The notes under the pieces: generated by a model
Databases searched by the model: none
The model's input: the letters and a program-made list of their open reading frames with translations, nothing else
Told to the model about the DNA's origin: nothing
Made by a program: the position numbers and the translations under genes
From: Roseovarius bejariae
GTDB taxonomy: Bacteria; Pseudomonadota; Alphaproteobacteria; Rhodobacterales; Rhodobacteraceae
Reading direction: 5' to 3'
Assembly: GCF_009669325.1 (NCBI RefSeq)
Contig: NZ_SZWE01000001.1
Coordinates: 2,671,501 to 2,735,500 of the forward strand
DNA: 64,000 nt
In this document: in pieces, positions 43,255-53,700 of the stretch
How the letters are laid out: every line of letters begins with the position of its first letter
Numbering within the stretch: the first letter of the stretch is position 1

Positions 43255-45027
43255 ATGAAACGACTCGTCCCGCTCTTGCTGTCGCTGGCGCTTGCCTTGC
43301 CGTTGTACGCTCAACAGGCTGCCGATGCGGTGGCCCCCGAAGGGGCAGGTGCGGGGGCGGTTTCGAGCTCACCTGCGGTGACCAAGGCACAAGAGGCGAA
43401 GGCCGCTGGCCGCCCCGTCGCGGCGCGCGACTGGATGATCTCGGCGGCCAACCCGCTCGCGGTCGAGGCCGGGGCAAAGGTCTTGCGTGCGGGCGGCACC
43501 GCGGCCGACGCCATGGTGGCCGTGCAATCGGTGCTGGGGCTTGTGGAACCGCAAAGCTCCGGCATGGGCGGCGGGGCCTTCCTTGTCTGGTATGATGCCG
43601 CGACAGGGCAGGTGACAACGCTGGACGGTCGCGAAACCGCGCCGCTTGCCGCCACCCCGCGCCTGTTTCAGGACGATGAGGGCGAACCACTGCAATTCTA
43701 CGATGCGGTCGTCGGGGGCCGTTCGGTCGGTGTGCCGGGCACGCCCGCCCTGATGCAGGCCGCGCATGACCGTTGGGGCACACGGCCTTGGGCCGGGTTG
43801 TTTAAGGAAGCCATCCGGCTGGCCGACGACGGTTTCGCCGTCAGCCCCCGACTCTCGACCATGGTGGCGGGCGATGCCCTGCGGCTGTCGCGGTTCGAGG
43901 CCACGCGCGACTATTTCATGCCAGACCTGCAATTGCTGGAGGTGGGCCAGACCCTGAAAAATCCCGCCTACGCCGAAACCCTCCGCCAGATCGCAGGGCA
44001 GGGGGCAAAGGCGATCTACACCGGCGAGATCGCCCGCGACATTGTAAAGACCGTCCGCACGGCACCGGGCAACCCCGGTGTGCTGCAAGAGATCGACCTA
44101 GCGATTTACGAGGTTCACGAACGCGCCCCCACCTGTATTGAATACCGCGCGTATGAGGTCTGCGGCATGGGCCCGCCATCCTCGGGTGGCTTGACCGTGG
44201 GCCAGATCCTCGGGCTTCTCGAACCCTTCGACTTGGTCGCGCTCGGCCCTGACAGCCCCGAGGCATGGCGCCTCATCGGCGATGCCAGCCGCCTCGCCTT
44301 CGCCGACCGGGGCCGTTACATGGCCGACAGCGATTTCGTGCCGGTGCCGGTCAAGGGCCTGCTCGACAAGGCATATCTCGGCAAACGCGCCGACCTTCTC
44401 AAAGGCGACGACGCGCTGCCCGAGGTCACCCCCGGAACCCCCGAATTCGACCATGCCCTGAACCGCGCCGACGACGAGTCGATCGAATTTCCCTCGACCT
44501 CGCATATTTCCATCGTCGATGGCATGGGCAACGCACTCTCGATGACCACCACCATCGAAAACGCGTTCGGTTCGCGCCTGATGACCCACGGGTTCCTGCT
44601 CAACAACGAATTGACGGATTTCTCCTTTCGCACGCACCGCGATGGCCGCCCCATCGCCAACCGGGTGGAACCGGGCAAGCGGCCCCGCTCATCCATGGCG
44701 CCCAGCATCGTTCTGAAAGACGGCAAGCCGATCCTGATCGTCGGCAGCCCCGGCGGCAGCCGGATCATCGGCTACGTGGTCAAAACCCTGATCGCCCACC
44801 TGGATTGGGGCATGGACGTGCAAGAGGCCATTGACCTGCCCAATCTGGTCAATCGGTTCGGCCCCTATGACGTGGAGCCCACAAGCCCCCTTGCCCCCGC
44901 GTTGCAATCACTCGGCTACGAGGTCAACACCCGCCCGCTGATCTCGGGCCTCCACGCCATTGCCATCGGTGATACCCTGCAAGGCGGGGCCGACCGGCGG
45001 CGCGAGGGCGTGGCTCTGGGCGACTGA
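43255..45027 (+). CDS. ggt: gamma-glutamyltransferase
   Basis: 590 residues from the ATG at 43255, preceded by GGAGGTCCGGCC. Signal peptide MKRLVPLLLSLALALPLYAQ. Ntn-hydrolase: the autoprocessing nucleophile is T415 in STSHISIVDGMGNALSMTTTIENAFGSRL (E. coli T-T-H-Y-S position), and MGPPSSGG and GSPGGSRII are the other active-site strings. In the periplasm it cleaves glutathione and other gamma-glutamyl compounds, or transfers the glutamyl group. A lid-loop is not conspicuous. The TauE-like sulfite exporter follows in the same direction 65 bases later. Confidence 0.93.
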   Translation: MKRLVPLLLSLALALPLYAQQAADAVAPEGAGAGAVSSSPAVTKAQEAKAAGRPVAARDWMISAANPLAVEAGAKVLRAGGTAADAMVAVQSVLGLVEPQSSGMGGGAFLVWYDAATGQVTTLDGRETAPLAATPRLFQDDEGEPLQFYDAVVGGRSVGVPGTPALMQAAHDRWGTRPWAGLFKEAIRLADDGFAVSPRLSTMVAGDALRLSRFEATRDYFMPDLQLLEVGQTLKNPAYAETLRQIAGQGAKAIYTGEIARDIVKTVRTAPGNPGVLQEIDLAIYEVHERAPTCIEYRAYEVCGMGPPSSGGLTVGQILGLLEPFDLVALGPDSPEAWRLIGDASRLAFADRGRYMADSDFVPVPVKGLLDKAYLGKRADLLKGDDALPEVTPGTPEFDHALNRADDESIEFPSTSHISIVDGMGNALSMTTTIENAFGSRLMTHGFLLNNELTDFSFRTHRDGRPIANRVEPGKRPRSSMAPSIVLKDGKPILIVGSPGGSRIIGYVVKTLIAHLDWGMDVQEAIDLPNLVNRFGPYDVEPTSPLAPALQSLGYEVNTRPLISGLHAIAIGDTLQGGADRRREGVALGD

Positions 45028-45092
45028 CCTTCCCATCCCCCGCGCCTGCGTGTATCCGGGGCGAAAAGACCCCCTGCAAGAAAGACGCCCCC

Positions 45093-45917
45093 ATGCCCGA
45101 AACCATGCTTCTGATCCAAATGCTTGTCGTGCTCCTCGTGATCGGGGGCTTTGCCGGGGTCCTTGCCGGCCTTCTGGGCGTCGGGGGTGGCATCGTTCTG
45201 GTGCCGGCTTTTTTCTATGCCTTCCAGACGCTTGGCTATGACGGCCCGCAACTGATGCAGATCTGCCTTGCCACCTCGCTGGCCACGATCATCGTCACCT
45301 CGGTGCGCTCGGTCCTGAGCCACAACAAGAAGGGCGCGGTGGATTGGGGCATTCTGCGCACATGGGCGCCGGGGATCGCGCTGGGCGCGATATTGGGCGT
45401 ACTGGTGGCCTCGAACCTGCGCTCCAACACCCTGCAAGGGATCTTTGGCGTGCTGGGATTGGTCATCGGGGCCTACCTCGGGCTGGGCCGGTCCGAATGG
45501 CGGCTGGGTGCGGCAATGCCCAAGGGGGCCACCCGCGCCGTGCTTTCGCCGATGGTCGGGTTTCTCTCGGTTTTGATGGGCATCGGCGGCGGAAGCTTCG
45601 GCGTGCCTCTGATGAGCCTTTACGGCACGGCCATCCACCGCGCCGTGGCCACCGCCGCGGGCTTTGGCGTGACCATCGCCGTGCCCTCGGTGGCAGGGTT
45701 CCTGTTCCTTGAAATCGCCGCCGAAAACCGCCCGCCGTTCACCATCGGGGCGGTTAACCTCGTGGCCTTTTTCATCGTGATCGCCATGACACTCATCACC
45801 GCGCCCTGGGGCGTGAAACTGGCCCATGCGATGGATCCCAAGCCGCTCAAACGTGTCTTCGCGGTGTTCCTGACGCTGGTGGCCCTCAACATGCTGCGCA
45901 AGTCGCTCGGATGGTAG
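45093..45917 (+). CDS. TauE/SafE (TSUP) family membrane permease
   Basis: 274 residues, about eight membrane helices in two halves, opening with LIQMLVVLLVIGGFAGVLAGLLGVGGGIVLVPAFF (the GVGGG motif of TauE/SafE) and repeated as VGFLSVLMGIGGGSFGVPLMSLYG. Members export or take up sulfite, sulfonates and related organic anions. The stop overlaps the next gene by seven bases. Follows ggt; a link to sulfur released from glutathione is possible but unproven. Confidence 0.9.
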   Translation: MPETMLLIQMLVVLLVIGGFAGVLAGLLGVGGGIVLVPAFFYAFQTLGYDGPQLMQICLATSLATIIVTSVRSVLSHNKKGAVDWGILRTWAPGIALGAILGVLVASNLRSNTLQGIFGVLGLVIGAYLGLGRSEWRLGAAMPKGATRAVLSPMVGFLSVLMGIGGGSFGVPLMSLYGTAIHRAVATAAGFGVTIAVPSVAGFLFLEIAAENRPPFTIGAVNLVAFFIVIAMTLITAPWGVKLAHAMDPKPLKRVFAVFLTLVALNMLRKSLGW

Positions 45918-46699
45918 AGGGGCTGCTTGAGAAAGGCTGGACGCGCTTCCCGGCGGAACAAGGCGTTCTGGAGTGGGCGGAGGAGGCCCGGCGTGTCGCG
46001 CTTGACCGCATTAACGACCCCGAAGAACAGGCCAAATGGCTGCAATGCGAAGGCACATGGTTCGTGGGCGTCGATACCCTGCCCAATGATGCAACCGGCG
46101 CAGTGGGGCAGGCGGGGCAACTCCCCGGAGCCGCCATCGCCGCGGCGCGCAGCCTTTACGGCAACCTGCCCCTTCACCCCGGCCAGGTCTCGGTCACCTA
46201 CCCGGGTTATCCAAAACCCCGCCAAGGCGAAGGCGAGGCCGCCTTCCGCTACCGGCTGAAGCGGGATGCGGCGCATGTGGATGGCCTGATGGCCGTGGGG
46301 GAGGCCCGCCAGCGTATGCTGCGCGAACGCCATGCCTATATTCTCGGCCTGCCTCTCACCGCCACCGGCCCCGGCGCCAGCCCCTTCGTGGTCTGGGAGG
46401 GCAGCCACAAGATCATGCAGGCCATGTTTGCCGACCGTCTGGGGGCAGACCCCGAACCAGACTGGGGCAACATCGACTTGACCGAGGCCTACCAAGCGAC
46501 GCGCCGCGAGGTGTTCGAGACCTGTAAACGCGTCGAAATAAGCACCCAACCGGGGGAGGCCTACCTTGTCCACCGCATGGCCCTGCACGGCGTCGCCGCC
46601 TGGACTCCGGGTGCCAAGGCCCCGCTCGAAGGCCGGATGATCGCCTATTTCCGTCCCGAACTGCCCTTCGGCACCCGCGACTGGCTGGACCTGCCCTGA
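45911..46699 (+). CDS. 2-oxoglutarate/Fe(II) dioxygenase-like (phytanoyl-CoA dioxygenase fold) protein
   Basis: 262 residues, start overlapping the TauE stop. The metal facial triad can be placed at H122, D124 (KRDAAHVDGL) and a distal His at H221 or H226 (GEAYLVHRMALHGV), with R242 as 2-oxoglutarate-binding Arg (EGRMIAYFRPE). Other motifs are conserved Rhodobacteraceae hypothetical-protein style. The reaction is unknown. No signal. Ends before the 46.7-46.9 kb dispersed element. Confidence 0.65.
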   Translation: MVEGLLEKGWTRFPAEQGVLEWAEEARRVALDRINDPEEQAKWLQCEGTWFVGVDTLPNDATGAVGQAGQLPGAAIAAARSLYGNLPLHPGQVSVTYPGYPKPRQGEGEAAFRYRLKRDAAHVDGLMAVGEARQRMLRERHAYILGLPLTATGPGASPFVVWEGSHKIMQAMFADRLGADPEPDWGNIDLTEAYQATRREVFETCKRVEISTQPGEAYLVHRMALHGVAAWTPGAKAPLEGRMIAYFRPELPFGTRDWLDLP

Positions 46700-46702
46700 C
46701 CA

Positions 46703-46938
46703 AATTGAGCGCGCTTCGCGCGCGCCTTATATCTCGTCAATCGCCTGCGGCGCTTGCCTCGGGATGCCTCCGGCGGGGGTATTTCACCAAGAAAAAGCCA
46801 AAGCTCTTTTCGGCTTCATTTTTCTTGAAATACTCTGGGGGGTTTGGGCCGTCTTGCAATCGCCCCGGGGGCGATTGAGGCCCAAACGGGGCAGCGCCCC
46901 TGATTCCTGCAAAACCTGTGCGGCGCAGCCGCGCCTTT
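46703..46938. repeat. intergenic dispersed-type element with hairpins
   Basis: Starts with GAGCGCGC-TTC-GCGCGCGCC. A longer imperfect inverted pair (GTATTTCACCAAGAAAAAGCC at 46779-46800 against the complement of GGCTTCATTTTTCTTGAAATAC at 46812-46833) could form a bidirectional terminator between the converging genes. CAATCGCC-ccg-GGGGCGATTG (46858-46877) is another hairpin, followed by GGGGCAGCGCCCCTGATT, whose first half also occurs before kbl. Similar AT-rich strings appear at 5703-5730 and 50678-50704, so the sequence belongs to a short repeat family. Confidence 0.5.
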
Positions 46939-46941
46939 TGG

Positions 46942-47178
46942 TTAGCCGCGTGCCAGTCGCGCGGCACGTCCGCCGCGGCGTTTCTTGAGAAGGCTGGCGC
47001 GGTCGGGCAAGGCGTCGATCACCTCGCGGCGGGCTTCGGCACTCATTTTCGACCAGCGGGTGATCTCGTCGATCGAGCGGTAGCAGCCTGTGCAGATACG
47101 CGCCTCGGGGTGTACCACGCAGACCCGCACGCAGGGGCTTTCGATCTCGTCGCGGCTCCAGACCTTGTCGTCACTCAC
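46942..47178 (-). CDS. DUF1289 family protein
   Basis: 78 residues. ESPCVRVCVVHPEARICTGCYRSIDEITRWSKMSAEARREVIDAL is the diagnostic DUF1289 (PF06945) pattern with four cysteines (C, C, C, C) in a small zinc-ribbon-like or Fe-S-like arrangement. Function unknown. Its start overlaps the stop of ruvX by four bases, a common Rhodobacteraceae order. Basic C-terminus (KKRRGGRAARLARG). Confidence 0.93.
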   Translation of the reverse strand: MSDDKVWSRDEIESPCVRVCVVHPEARICTGCYRSIDEITRWSKMSAEARREVIDALPDRASLLKKRRGGRAARLARG

Positions 47179-47651
47179 GTCTCTGTCCTCATGTGCCTTA
47201 GGCGGTCCAATGCACCTTGCAGGATATAGGAGGCGGCGACATTGTCGATAACCTCGGCGCGACGCTTTCGTGTCGCATCCGCTTCCAGAAGCGCCCGTTC
47301 GGCGGCCACGGTGGACAAACGCTCGTCCCAGAAGGTGATCGGCAGGTCGGTGAGTTTTTCCAGGTTACGGGCAAAGGCGCGGGTCGATTGACAGCGCGGG
47401 CCTTCGCTTCCGTCCATGTTGCGTGGCAGGCCGAGGATGATCCCGCCGGCCTCGCGCGCCATGGCGATCTCAAGTAGCCGCGCGGCATCCAGACCGAATT
47501 TCTTGCGCTTGATGGTTTCCAAAGGCGAGGCCACCGACAGAAGCCTGTCGGACAGGGCGACGCCGATGGTCTTGGTCCCAAGATCAAGGCCCAAAAGACC
47601 CCGGCCCATTGGTACGGCCACGGCAAAGCCTTCGATCTCCTCGTAGATCAT
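47175..47651 (-). CDS. ruvX: Holliday junction resolvase-like RuvX / YqgF
   Basis: 158 residues from the ATG at 47651, overlapping the ccmI stop as ATGA; longer in-frame starts are inside ccmI. RNase H fold with GLLGLDLGTKTIGVALSDR (catalytic Asp), ILGLPRNMDGSEGPRCQSTRAFARNLE and DERLSTVAAERALLE (D-E-R-L-S-T-x-A-A signature). Implicated in 16S pre-rRNA 5'-end processing; resolvase activity is only known for some relatives. Part of the ccmI-ruvX-DUF1289 transcript. Confidence 0.93.
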   Translation of the reverse strand: MIYEEIEGFAVAVPMGRGLLGLDLGTKTIGVALSDRLLSVASPLETIKRKKFGLDAARLLEIAMAREAGGIILGLPRNMDGSEGPRCQSTRAFARNLEKLTDLPITFWDERLSTVAAERALLEADATRKRRAEVIDNVAASYILQGALDRLRHMRTET

Positions 47652-48883
47652 TCTGCCACGCCCGCCGCCTGCGCTGCCTCGCGTACGAGAGCCATGGCCT
47701 CGGGCGCCTCGGCAAAGCGCGTCTGAGCCTCGCCCCAGATGGCGGCGGCCCGGTCGGTTTCGCCCATCACGCCGAGGGCGCGGATCAGGCGGGCCCATTC
47801 GGCAGGGGTGCCGCCCTCGTTGGCAAGCCGTTCGGACAGGCGCTGCACCATGCCCTGGATCATCTGCTGACGGTCCTCCGTGCTCATCTCGCCCGCGGCT
47901 TCGATATCCGCAGCGCTCGGGCCGGGGGCCGTTTGCCCCGGGGCGGAGGGCAGTTGGTAATCGGTCACGCCCGCGCGCCAGGCCAGTTCCTCGATCCGCT
48001 CACGGATCGTCGGCACCCAAGGCGCCGAAGGATCGCTTTCGCGCAGCAGCGCATCCCATGTCCGGAAGGCTCCGTCGGGCCGGTCCACTTGCATCAGGTA
48101 AACGCCCAGGTAATACCGTGCCGTCGGTTCGTCCGGGTTGCGTTCCAGCGCCGCGCGCAGGGCCTGTTCGGCCTCTTGGCTGACATATCCACCCGCCGCA
48201 CTGATCATCAGGTCGGCCATATGGGCGTAATCCCCGGCGCTGGCCCCGTTCCCCTTGGCGGCAATCAGCTTGGCTTGCGCCTCATGTGCCGCCGTGAAAT
48301 TGCCAAGCGCCGCCTCGTTGCGCACCAGAAGGGTCAGCCCGCGCAGATCGCCCCCGCGTTCGGCCACCGTCTGGCGCAGCTTTTCCATCAATTCCAGGAA
48401 CTCGGGGCTGGCCTCGGGGGTCACGTCGGGGGCGGGGACCTTTGCCTCGGCCTCGGCCTGGGTCAACCGGTTTTGCCGCGCCTCATCCGAGACCGCCAGC
48501 CGCGTTTTCAGGGGCAGGTCGCGATATCCCGGCGCGCCGACTTGGCTATAAAGCGCGAAAGATCCACCAGCCAATCCAAGGATCACCAACCCCGCCACGA
48601 TAAGGCCCGCACGCCCCGGTTGCCCGCCGCTTTCACCGCCCGCGCGCAATTGCGCATCCGCCGCCAGCACCCGGCGCGAGACCTCGGCGCGCAGCCGTTC
48701 GGCCTCGGCCTCGGAAATCACCCCGCGCGCAAGATCGCGGTCCACTTCCTTCAACTGGTCGCGATAGACCTGCAAATCATAGGCCGCAGGCGGCGCATCG
48801 CCCACCCGTCCGCGCAACAGGGCAAGCCCCAGTATCAAGCTGACAACTAGGGCCAACACCCCGGCGATGATCCAAAATAACAT
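47648..48883 (-). CDS. ccmI: cytochrome c biogenesis protein CcmI
   Basis: 411 residues. Two N-terminal membrane helices (LFWIIAGVLALVVSLILGLAL, and AGLIVAGLVILGLAGGSFALYSQ near 110) with the characteristic YDLQVYRDQLKEVDRDLARGVISEAEAERLRAEVSRR between them. The C-terminal half has TPR-like helices (MADLMISAAGGYVSQEAEQALRAALERNPDEPTARYYLGVYLM). CcmI presents apocytochrome c to the haem ligation complex. Divergent from soxB with 207 bases between starts. Confidence 0.93.
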   Translation of the reverse strand: MLFWIIAGVLALVVSLILGLALLRGRVGDAPPAAYDLQVYRDQLKEVDRDLARGVISEAEAERLRAEVSRRVLAADAQLRAGGESGGQPGRAGLIVAGLVILGLAGGSFALYSQVGAPGYRDLPLKTRLAVSDEARQNRLTQAEAEAKVPAPDVTPEASPEFLELMEKLRQTVAERGGDLRGLTLLVRNEAALGNFTAAHEAQAKLIAAKGNGASAGDYAHMADLMISAAGGYVSQEAEQALRAALERNPDEPTARYYLGVYLMQVDRPDGAFRTWDALLRESDPSAPWVPTIRERIEELAWRAGVTDYQLPSAPGQTAPGPSAADIEAAGEMSTEDRQQMIQGMVQRLSERLANEGGTPAEWARLIRALGVMGETDRAAAIWGEAQTRFAEAPEAMALVREAAQAAGVAE

Positions 48884-49090
48884 GGCTTCTCCCCAAAATC
48901 CGCCCCCTCATGTAGCCATCGTGCCCGCGTGATGAAAGAGACAAGAGGTCACAATCGCGCCGATGCGCGCCGATGTCGCTTATCGCGCAATTTATGCCGC
49001 GCAGAATGGGATTCCAAAGGCGATCCTGTACCATACCGGAATCCATGCGGCCCCCGGGCCCGCGAATCCATCAGATTTCTGAGAGCGCGC

Positions 49091-50335
49091 ATGAAACGTT
49101 ATTCCGCCTTTGCCGTCGCCCGCGAAGCCCTGCGTTACCACATGGGGTGGGAGCGGGCCTGGGCCTCGCCCGAGCCGAAGAAAAAATACGATGTCATCAT
49201 CGTGGGGGCAGGGGGCCACGGTCTCGCCACCGCCTATTACCTGGGTAAAAACTTCGGGATCACCAATGTGGCGATCCTTGAAAAGGGCTGGCTGGGGGGC
49301 GGCAACACGGGCCGCAACACCACGATCATCCGCTCCAACTACCTGCAGGATCCTTCGGCGGCGATCTATGAAAAATCCCGCTCGCTCTATGAAACCCTGT
49401 CGCAGGATCTCAACTATAACGTCATGTATTCGCCCCGCGGCGTGATCATGCTGGCCCAGACCGAGCACGAGGTGCGCGGCTACAAGCGCACGGCGCAGGC
49501 CAACGCCCTGCAAGGCGTCTCGACCGAGTTCATCTCGCCCCAGCGCGTCAAGGAAATCGTGCCGATCATCAACCTCGACGGCCCGCGCTATCCGGTCCTT
49601 GGTGGCCTCTGGCAGGCCCGCGCCGGCACCGCGCGCCACGATGCCGTGGCCTGGGGCTTTGCCCGCGCCTGCTCGGCCATGGGCATGGACATCATCCAGA
49701 AATGCGAAGTCACCGGCGTGTCGCGCGACGGCGACAAGGTCACCGGGGTGACCACCAACCGCGGCGATATCGCCTGCGATAAACTGGGCATCGTCGTGGC
49801 GGGCAACTCCGGCCACCTTGCCGATATGGCGGGCTTCCGCCTGCCCATCGAATCCGTCTCGCTTCAGGCGCTGGTGTCCGAGCCGATCAAACCCTGCATG
49901 GATTGCGTGGTGATGGCCAACACCGTGCATGGCTACATGTCGCAATCCGACAAGGGCGAAATGGTCATCGGTGGCGGCACCGACGGCTTCAACAGCTACA
50001 CCCAACGCGGCTCCTTCCACCATATCGAGGAAACCGTGCGCGCCCTCGTGGAGACCTTCCCGATGGTCGCCCGCCTCAAGATGCTGCGTCAATGGGGCGG
50101 CATCGTCGACATCACCGGCGACCGCTCGCCGATCCTGTCGAAAACCCCGGTCGATGGCGTCTTCATCAACTCCGGCTGGGGCACCGGCGGCTTCAAGGCC
50201 ACCCCCGGCTCGGGCTGGGGCTTTGCCGAGCTGATCGCCAAGGGCCACTCGCCGCTTTGCGATGAATTCTCGCTCACCCGCTTCAAAGAAGGCCGGTTTA
50301 TCGACGAATCCGTCGCCGCCGGCGTCGCACACTAA
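49091..50335 (+). CDS. soxB: sarcosine oxidase, beta subunit
   Basis: 414 residues from the ATG at 49091. FAD motif KYDVIIVGAGGHGLATAYYLG at 32-52; IVVAGNSGHLADMAGFRLPIES in the middle. H183 in GTARHDAVAWGFAR corresponds to the histidine that covalently holds FMN in heterotetrameric sarcosine oxidases. The complex demethylates sarcosine with oxygen and tetrahydrofolate to glycine, methylene-THF and peroxide. First gene of soxBDAG; soxD follows after 12 bases. Confidence 0.95.
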   Translation: MKRYSAFAVAREALRYHMGWERAWASPEPKKKYDVIIVGAGGHGLATAYYLGKNFGITNVAILEKGWLGGGNTGRNTTIIRSNYLQDPSAAIYEKSRSLYETLSQDLNYNVMYSPRGVIMLAQTEHEVRGYKRTAQANALQGVSTEFISPQRVKEIVPIINLDGPRYPVLGGLWQARAGTARHDAVAWGFARACSAMGMDIIQKCEVTGVSRDGDKVTGVTTNRGDIACDKLGIVVAGNSGHLADMAGFRLPIESVSLQALVSEPIKPCMDCVVMANTVHGYMSQSDKGEMVIGGGTDGFNSYTQRGSFHHIEETVRALVETFPMVARLKMLRQWGGIVDITGDRSPILSKTPVDGVFINSGWGTGGFKATPGSGWGFAELIAKGHSPLCDEFSLTRFKEGRFIDESVAAGVAH

Positions 50336-50347
50336 GGAGGGAAAGAC

Positions 50348-50677
50348 ATGCTCATTCTCGATTGCCCCTGCTGCGGCGTGCGCGGCGAAGAAACCGAATT
50401 CCACTCCGGCGGCGAGGCGCACCTCAAACGCTTCGGCCCCGGCTCCTCGGATGACGAGTTCCACGGCTACCTTTTTGAGAAGGTAAACCCCAAGGGCGTG
50501 CATTTCGAACGCTGGCGGCATGTCAACGGCTGCGGCAAGTGGTTCCACGCCGCCCGCTGCACCATGACGCTTGAGGTTTTCGGCACCTACTCGGCCCAAA
50601 CGCTTGAGCCACCGCAAGAGATCAAGGACAAGATCACAGCCAAGCGCCCCGGCTGGAGCTGGAGAGAATTCTCATGA
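50348..50677 (+). CDS. soxD: sarcosine oxidase, delta subunit
   Basis: 109 residues. Zinc-site ligands are C6, C9, H58 and C62 (LDCPCCGVRGEE... HVNGCGKWFHAARC). FHGYLFEKVNPKGVHFERWRH is a hallmark of SoxD. It is the small zinc-binding structural subunit of the complex. GAGGGAAAGAC precedes the start. 62 bases separate it from soxA, containing a copy of the AT-rich dispersed string (50678-50704). Confidence 0.96.
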   Translation: MLILDCPCCGVRGEETEFHSGGEAHLKRFGPGSSDDEFHGYLFEKVNPKGVHFERWRHVNGCGKWFHAARCTMTLEVFGTYSAQTLEPPQEIKDKITAKRPGWSWREFS

Positions 50678-50739
50678 GGCTTCATCTTTCCGAAAATACT
50701 CACATTCCGACCATCACCACTGGCACGAGGGCCTAGGAC

Positions 50740-53700
50740 ATGAGCACACGTCTCGCCACTGGCGGCCGCCTTCTCAATAAATCCCGCACGCTGGGCTTCT
50801 CTTTCAACGGCAAACAGTTGAAGGGCGTCGAGGGCGATACGCTCGCCTCCGCGCTTCTCGCCAATGATCAGATGCTCGTCGGGCGGTCCTTCAAGTATCA
50901 CCGCCCGCGCGGCATCGTCGCCTCGGGTGGGGAAGAACCTAACGCGCTCGTCGGTCTGGGCGAGAACAACAAGTTCGAACCCAACCAGCGCGTCACCACG
51001 ACCGAGCTTTTCGATGGTCTGACCTGCGCCTCGCAGAACCACTGGCCCAGCCTCGAATTCGACGTAGGCGTCATCAACTCCAAGCTTTTCGCGCGCTTCC
51101 TGCCCGCGGGCTTCTATTACAAGATGTTCATGCATCCGCGCCCCCTGTGGAAGCACGTCTATGAGCCCTTCATCCGCCAGTCGGCGGGTCTGGGCAAGGC
51201 GCCGCGCGACCGCGATCAGGACCGCTATGAACATTTCTACGCCTTCTACGACGTGGTGGTAATCGGCGGCGGCGTCGCCGGGCTTCAGGCCGCCAGATCG
51301 GCGGGGCAGGCCGGGGCCAAGGTCCTGCTGATGGAACAAGACCCCCACTGGGGCGGTCGCGCCCCCGTGGATGGCGGCACCATCGACGGCGACACCCCCG
51401 AGGCCTTCGTCGAGGCCACGCTGGCCGAGTTGCGCGACATGCCCAACGTCACCCTGCGCAACCGGATGATGGCGGCGGGCGTCTATGACCACGGCTATGT
51501 TCTGGGCTACGAGCGCGTGAACGATCACACGCCCGAGGCCAAGGGTCCCCGGCATCGCCTCTGGCGTATCCGCGCGGGGCAGGTCGTCACCGCTACTGGC
51601 GCCATCGAACGTCCGCTCAGCTTTGCAGGCAACGACATTCCCGGCGTGATGCTGGCCTCCGCCGTGCGCGACTACGCGGTCAACTACGGCGTGTCGATCG
51701 GCGACCGCACTGTCGTTGTCACCAATAACGACGATGCCTACCTCACCGCGATCACCCTCAAGGAAATCGGCCTTGATGTGCCGGTGATCCTCGATGCCCG
51801 CGCTTCGGGCGGTGGGGCTCTGGCCGACCGTGCCCGCGAGATGGGTATTCGCGTCGAGACCGGCAAAGGCATCGCCAAGGTCAAGGGCAACAAGCGCGTC
51901 GAAGGCGTGGCCATCTGTGCGCAGGCCGGCGAAGGCGCCGTGCTGGAAGAGGTCAAGTGCGATGCGGTCGCCATGTCGGGTGGCTGGTCGCCGGTCGTGC
52001 ACCTCTGGTCGCATTGCGGCGGCAAACTCCTCTGGGACGAGGATGAGGCCATGTTCCGCCCCGACTCCGACAAGGCGCCGACCGGCGACGATGGCAAACC
52101 CTTCGTCATTGCCACCGGCGCGGCCAACGGCATGTTCGGCCTTGCCGACACCCTGAGCGATGCGCAAGCCGCCGGGCAGGCCGCCGCCACCGCGACGGGC
52201 CACAAGGGCAAGGCCACCAAGGCCCCGGCAGGTGAGACACCGCAATATGCCCCCATCGAACCCGTCTGGCTGATGCCGCAGGGCGCCAACATCAAGCTGC
52301 GCATGAAAGCATGGCTCGATTACCAGAACGACGTGAAGGTGTCGGACGTGCAACTGGCCGCCCGCGAGGGCTTCGAGTCGGTCGAGCACGCCAAGCGCTA
52401 TACCACGCTCGGCATGGCCACCGATCAGGGGAAACTCAGCAATATCAACGGTCTGGCGATTCTCTCGGATGCGCTCGGGCAGGCGATCCCGCAGACCGGG
52501 ACCACCACCTTCCGGCCGCCCTATACGCCGATTTCGCTGTCCTCCATCGCGGGCAATGCCATCGGCGACACCTTCCAGCCGATCCGCAAATCGCCCATGC
52601 ACGACTGGCACGACGAGAACGGCGCCCATTGGGAGCCGGTGGGCGCATGGCGCCGCCCCTATACCTTCCAGAAACCGGGGGAAAGCGTCGAAGAGGCCGT
52701 CAACCGCGAGATCACCCAGACTCGCGAAAGCCTCGGACTGCTGGATGCCTCGACGCTTGGCAAGATCATCGTCAAGGGCCCCGACGCGGGCAAGTTCCTC
52801 GACATGCTCTACACCAACATGATGTCGACCCTGAAACCGGGCCGCTGTCGTTATGGCCTGATGTGCGGCGAGAACGGCTTCCTCATGGATGACGGCGTCG
52901 TGGCGCGAATCGACGAGGATACCTTCCTGTGCCACACCACCACCGGCGGGGCCGAATCGATCCACGCCCACATGGAGGAATGGCTGCAAACCGAATGGTG
53001 GGACTGGAAGGTTTACACCGCCAATGTCACCGAACAATACGCCCAGATCGGCGTTGTCGGCCCCAAATCCCGTGAAACCCTGCAAAAGCTCACCGATGAC
53101 GACATCAGCGCCGAAGGCCTGAGCTTCATGGGCTGGAAGGACATCACGCTGAATAACACCACTGCGCGAGTTTACCGCATTTCATTCTCTGGAGAGTTGA
53201 GTTATGAAGTCTCCGTGCCTGCCAGCCAGGGGCGCGCTCTTTGGGACAGGTTGATGCAGGCTGGGGAAGAGTACGGCGTGACCCCATACGGTACCGAAGG
53301 ACTGCACGTGATGCGGGCCGAGAAAGGTTTCATCATGATCGGTGATGAAACCGACGGTACCGTCATTCCCCAGGACCTGATGATGCACTGGGCCATTTCC
53401 AAGAAGAAAGAGGATTACCTGGGCAAACGCGCGCAGGAACGCTCCTTCATGGCCGATCCCAACCGCTGGAAACTGGTGGGGCTGGAAACCACCGATGGCA
53501 GCGTCCTGCCCGACGGTGCCTATGCCGTGGCCGAAGGCACCAATGCCAACGGGCAGCGCAACGTGCAGGGCCGGGTCACCTCGACCTACCACTCGCCCAC
53601 GCTGGGCCGTGGCATCGCCATGGGCCTTGTCCACAACGGGCCCGACCGCATGGGCGAAGTGCTCGATTTCCCCAAGGTGGATGGCACCGTGGTCAAGGCG

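Noticed and set aside
48992..50617. Long antisense open frame opposite soxB
   Set aside because: Same reason: soxB has full motif coverage and the antisense frame is a GC-codon artefact.
50587..53085. Very long antisense open frame opposite soxA (832 codons)
   Set aside because: It mirrors the sox coding sequence in high-GC DNA, has a low-complexity composition and no family resemblance. soxA on the other strand carries all motifs.
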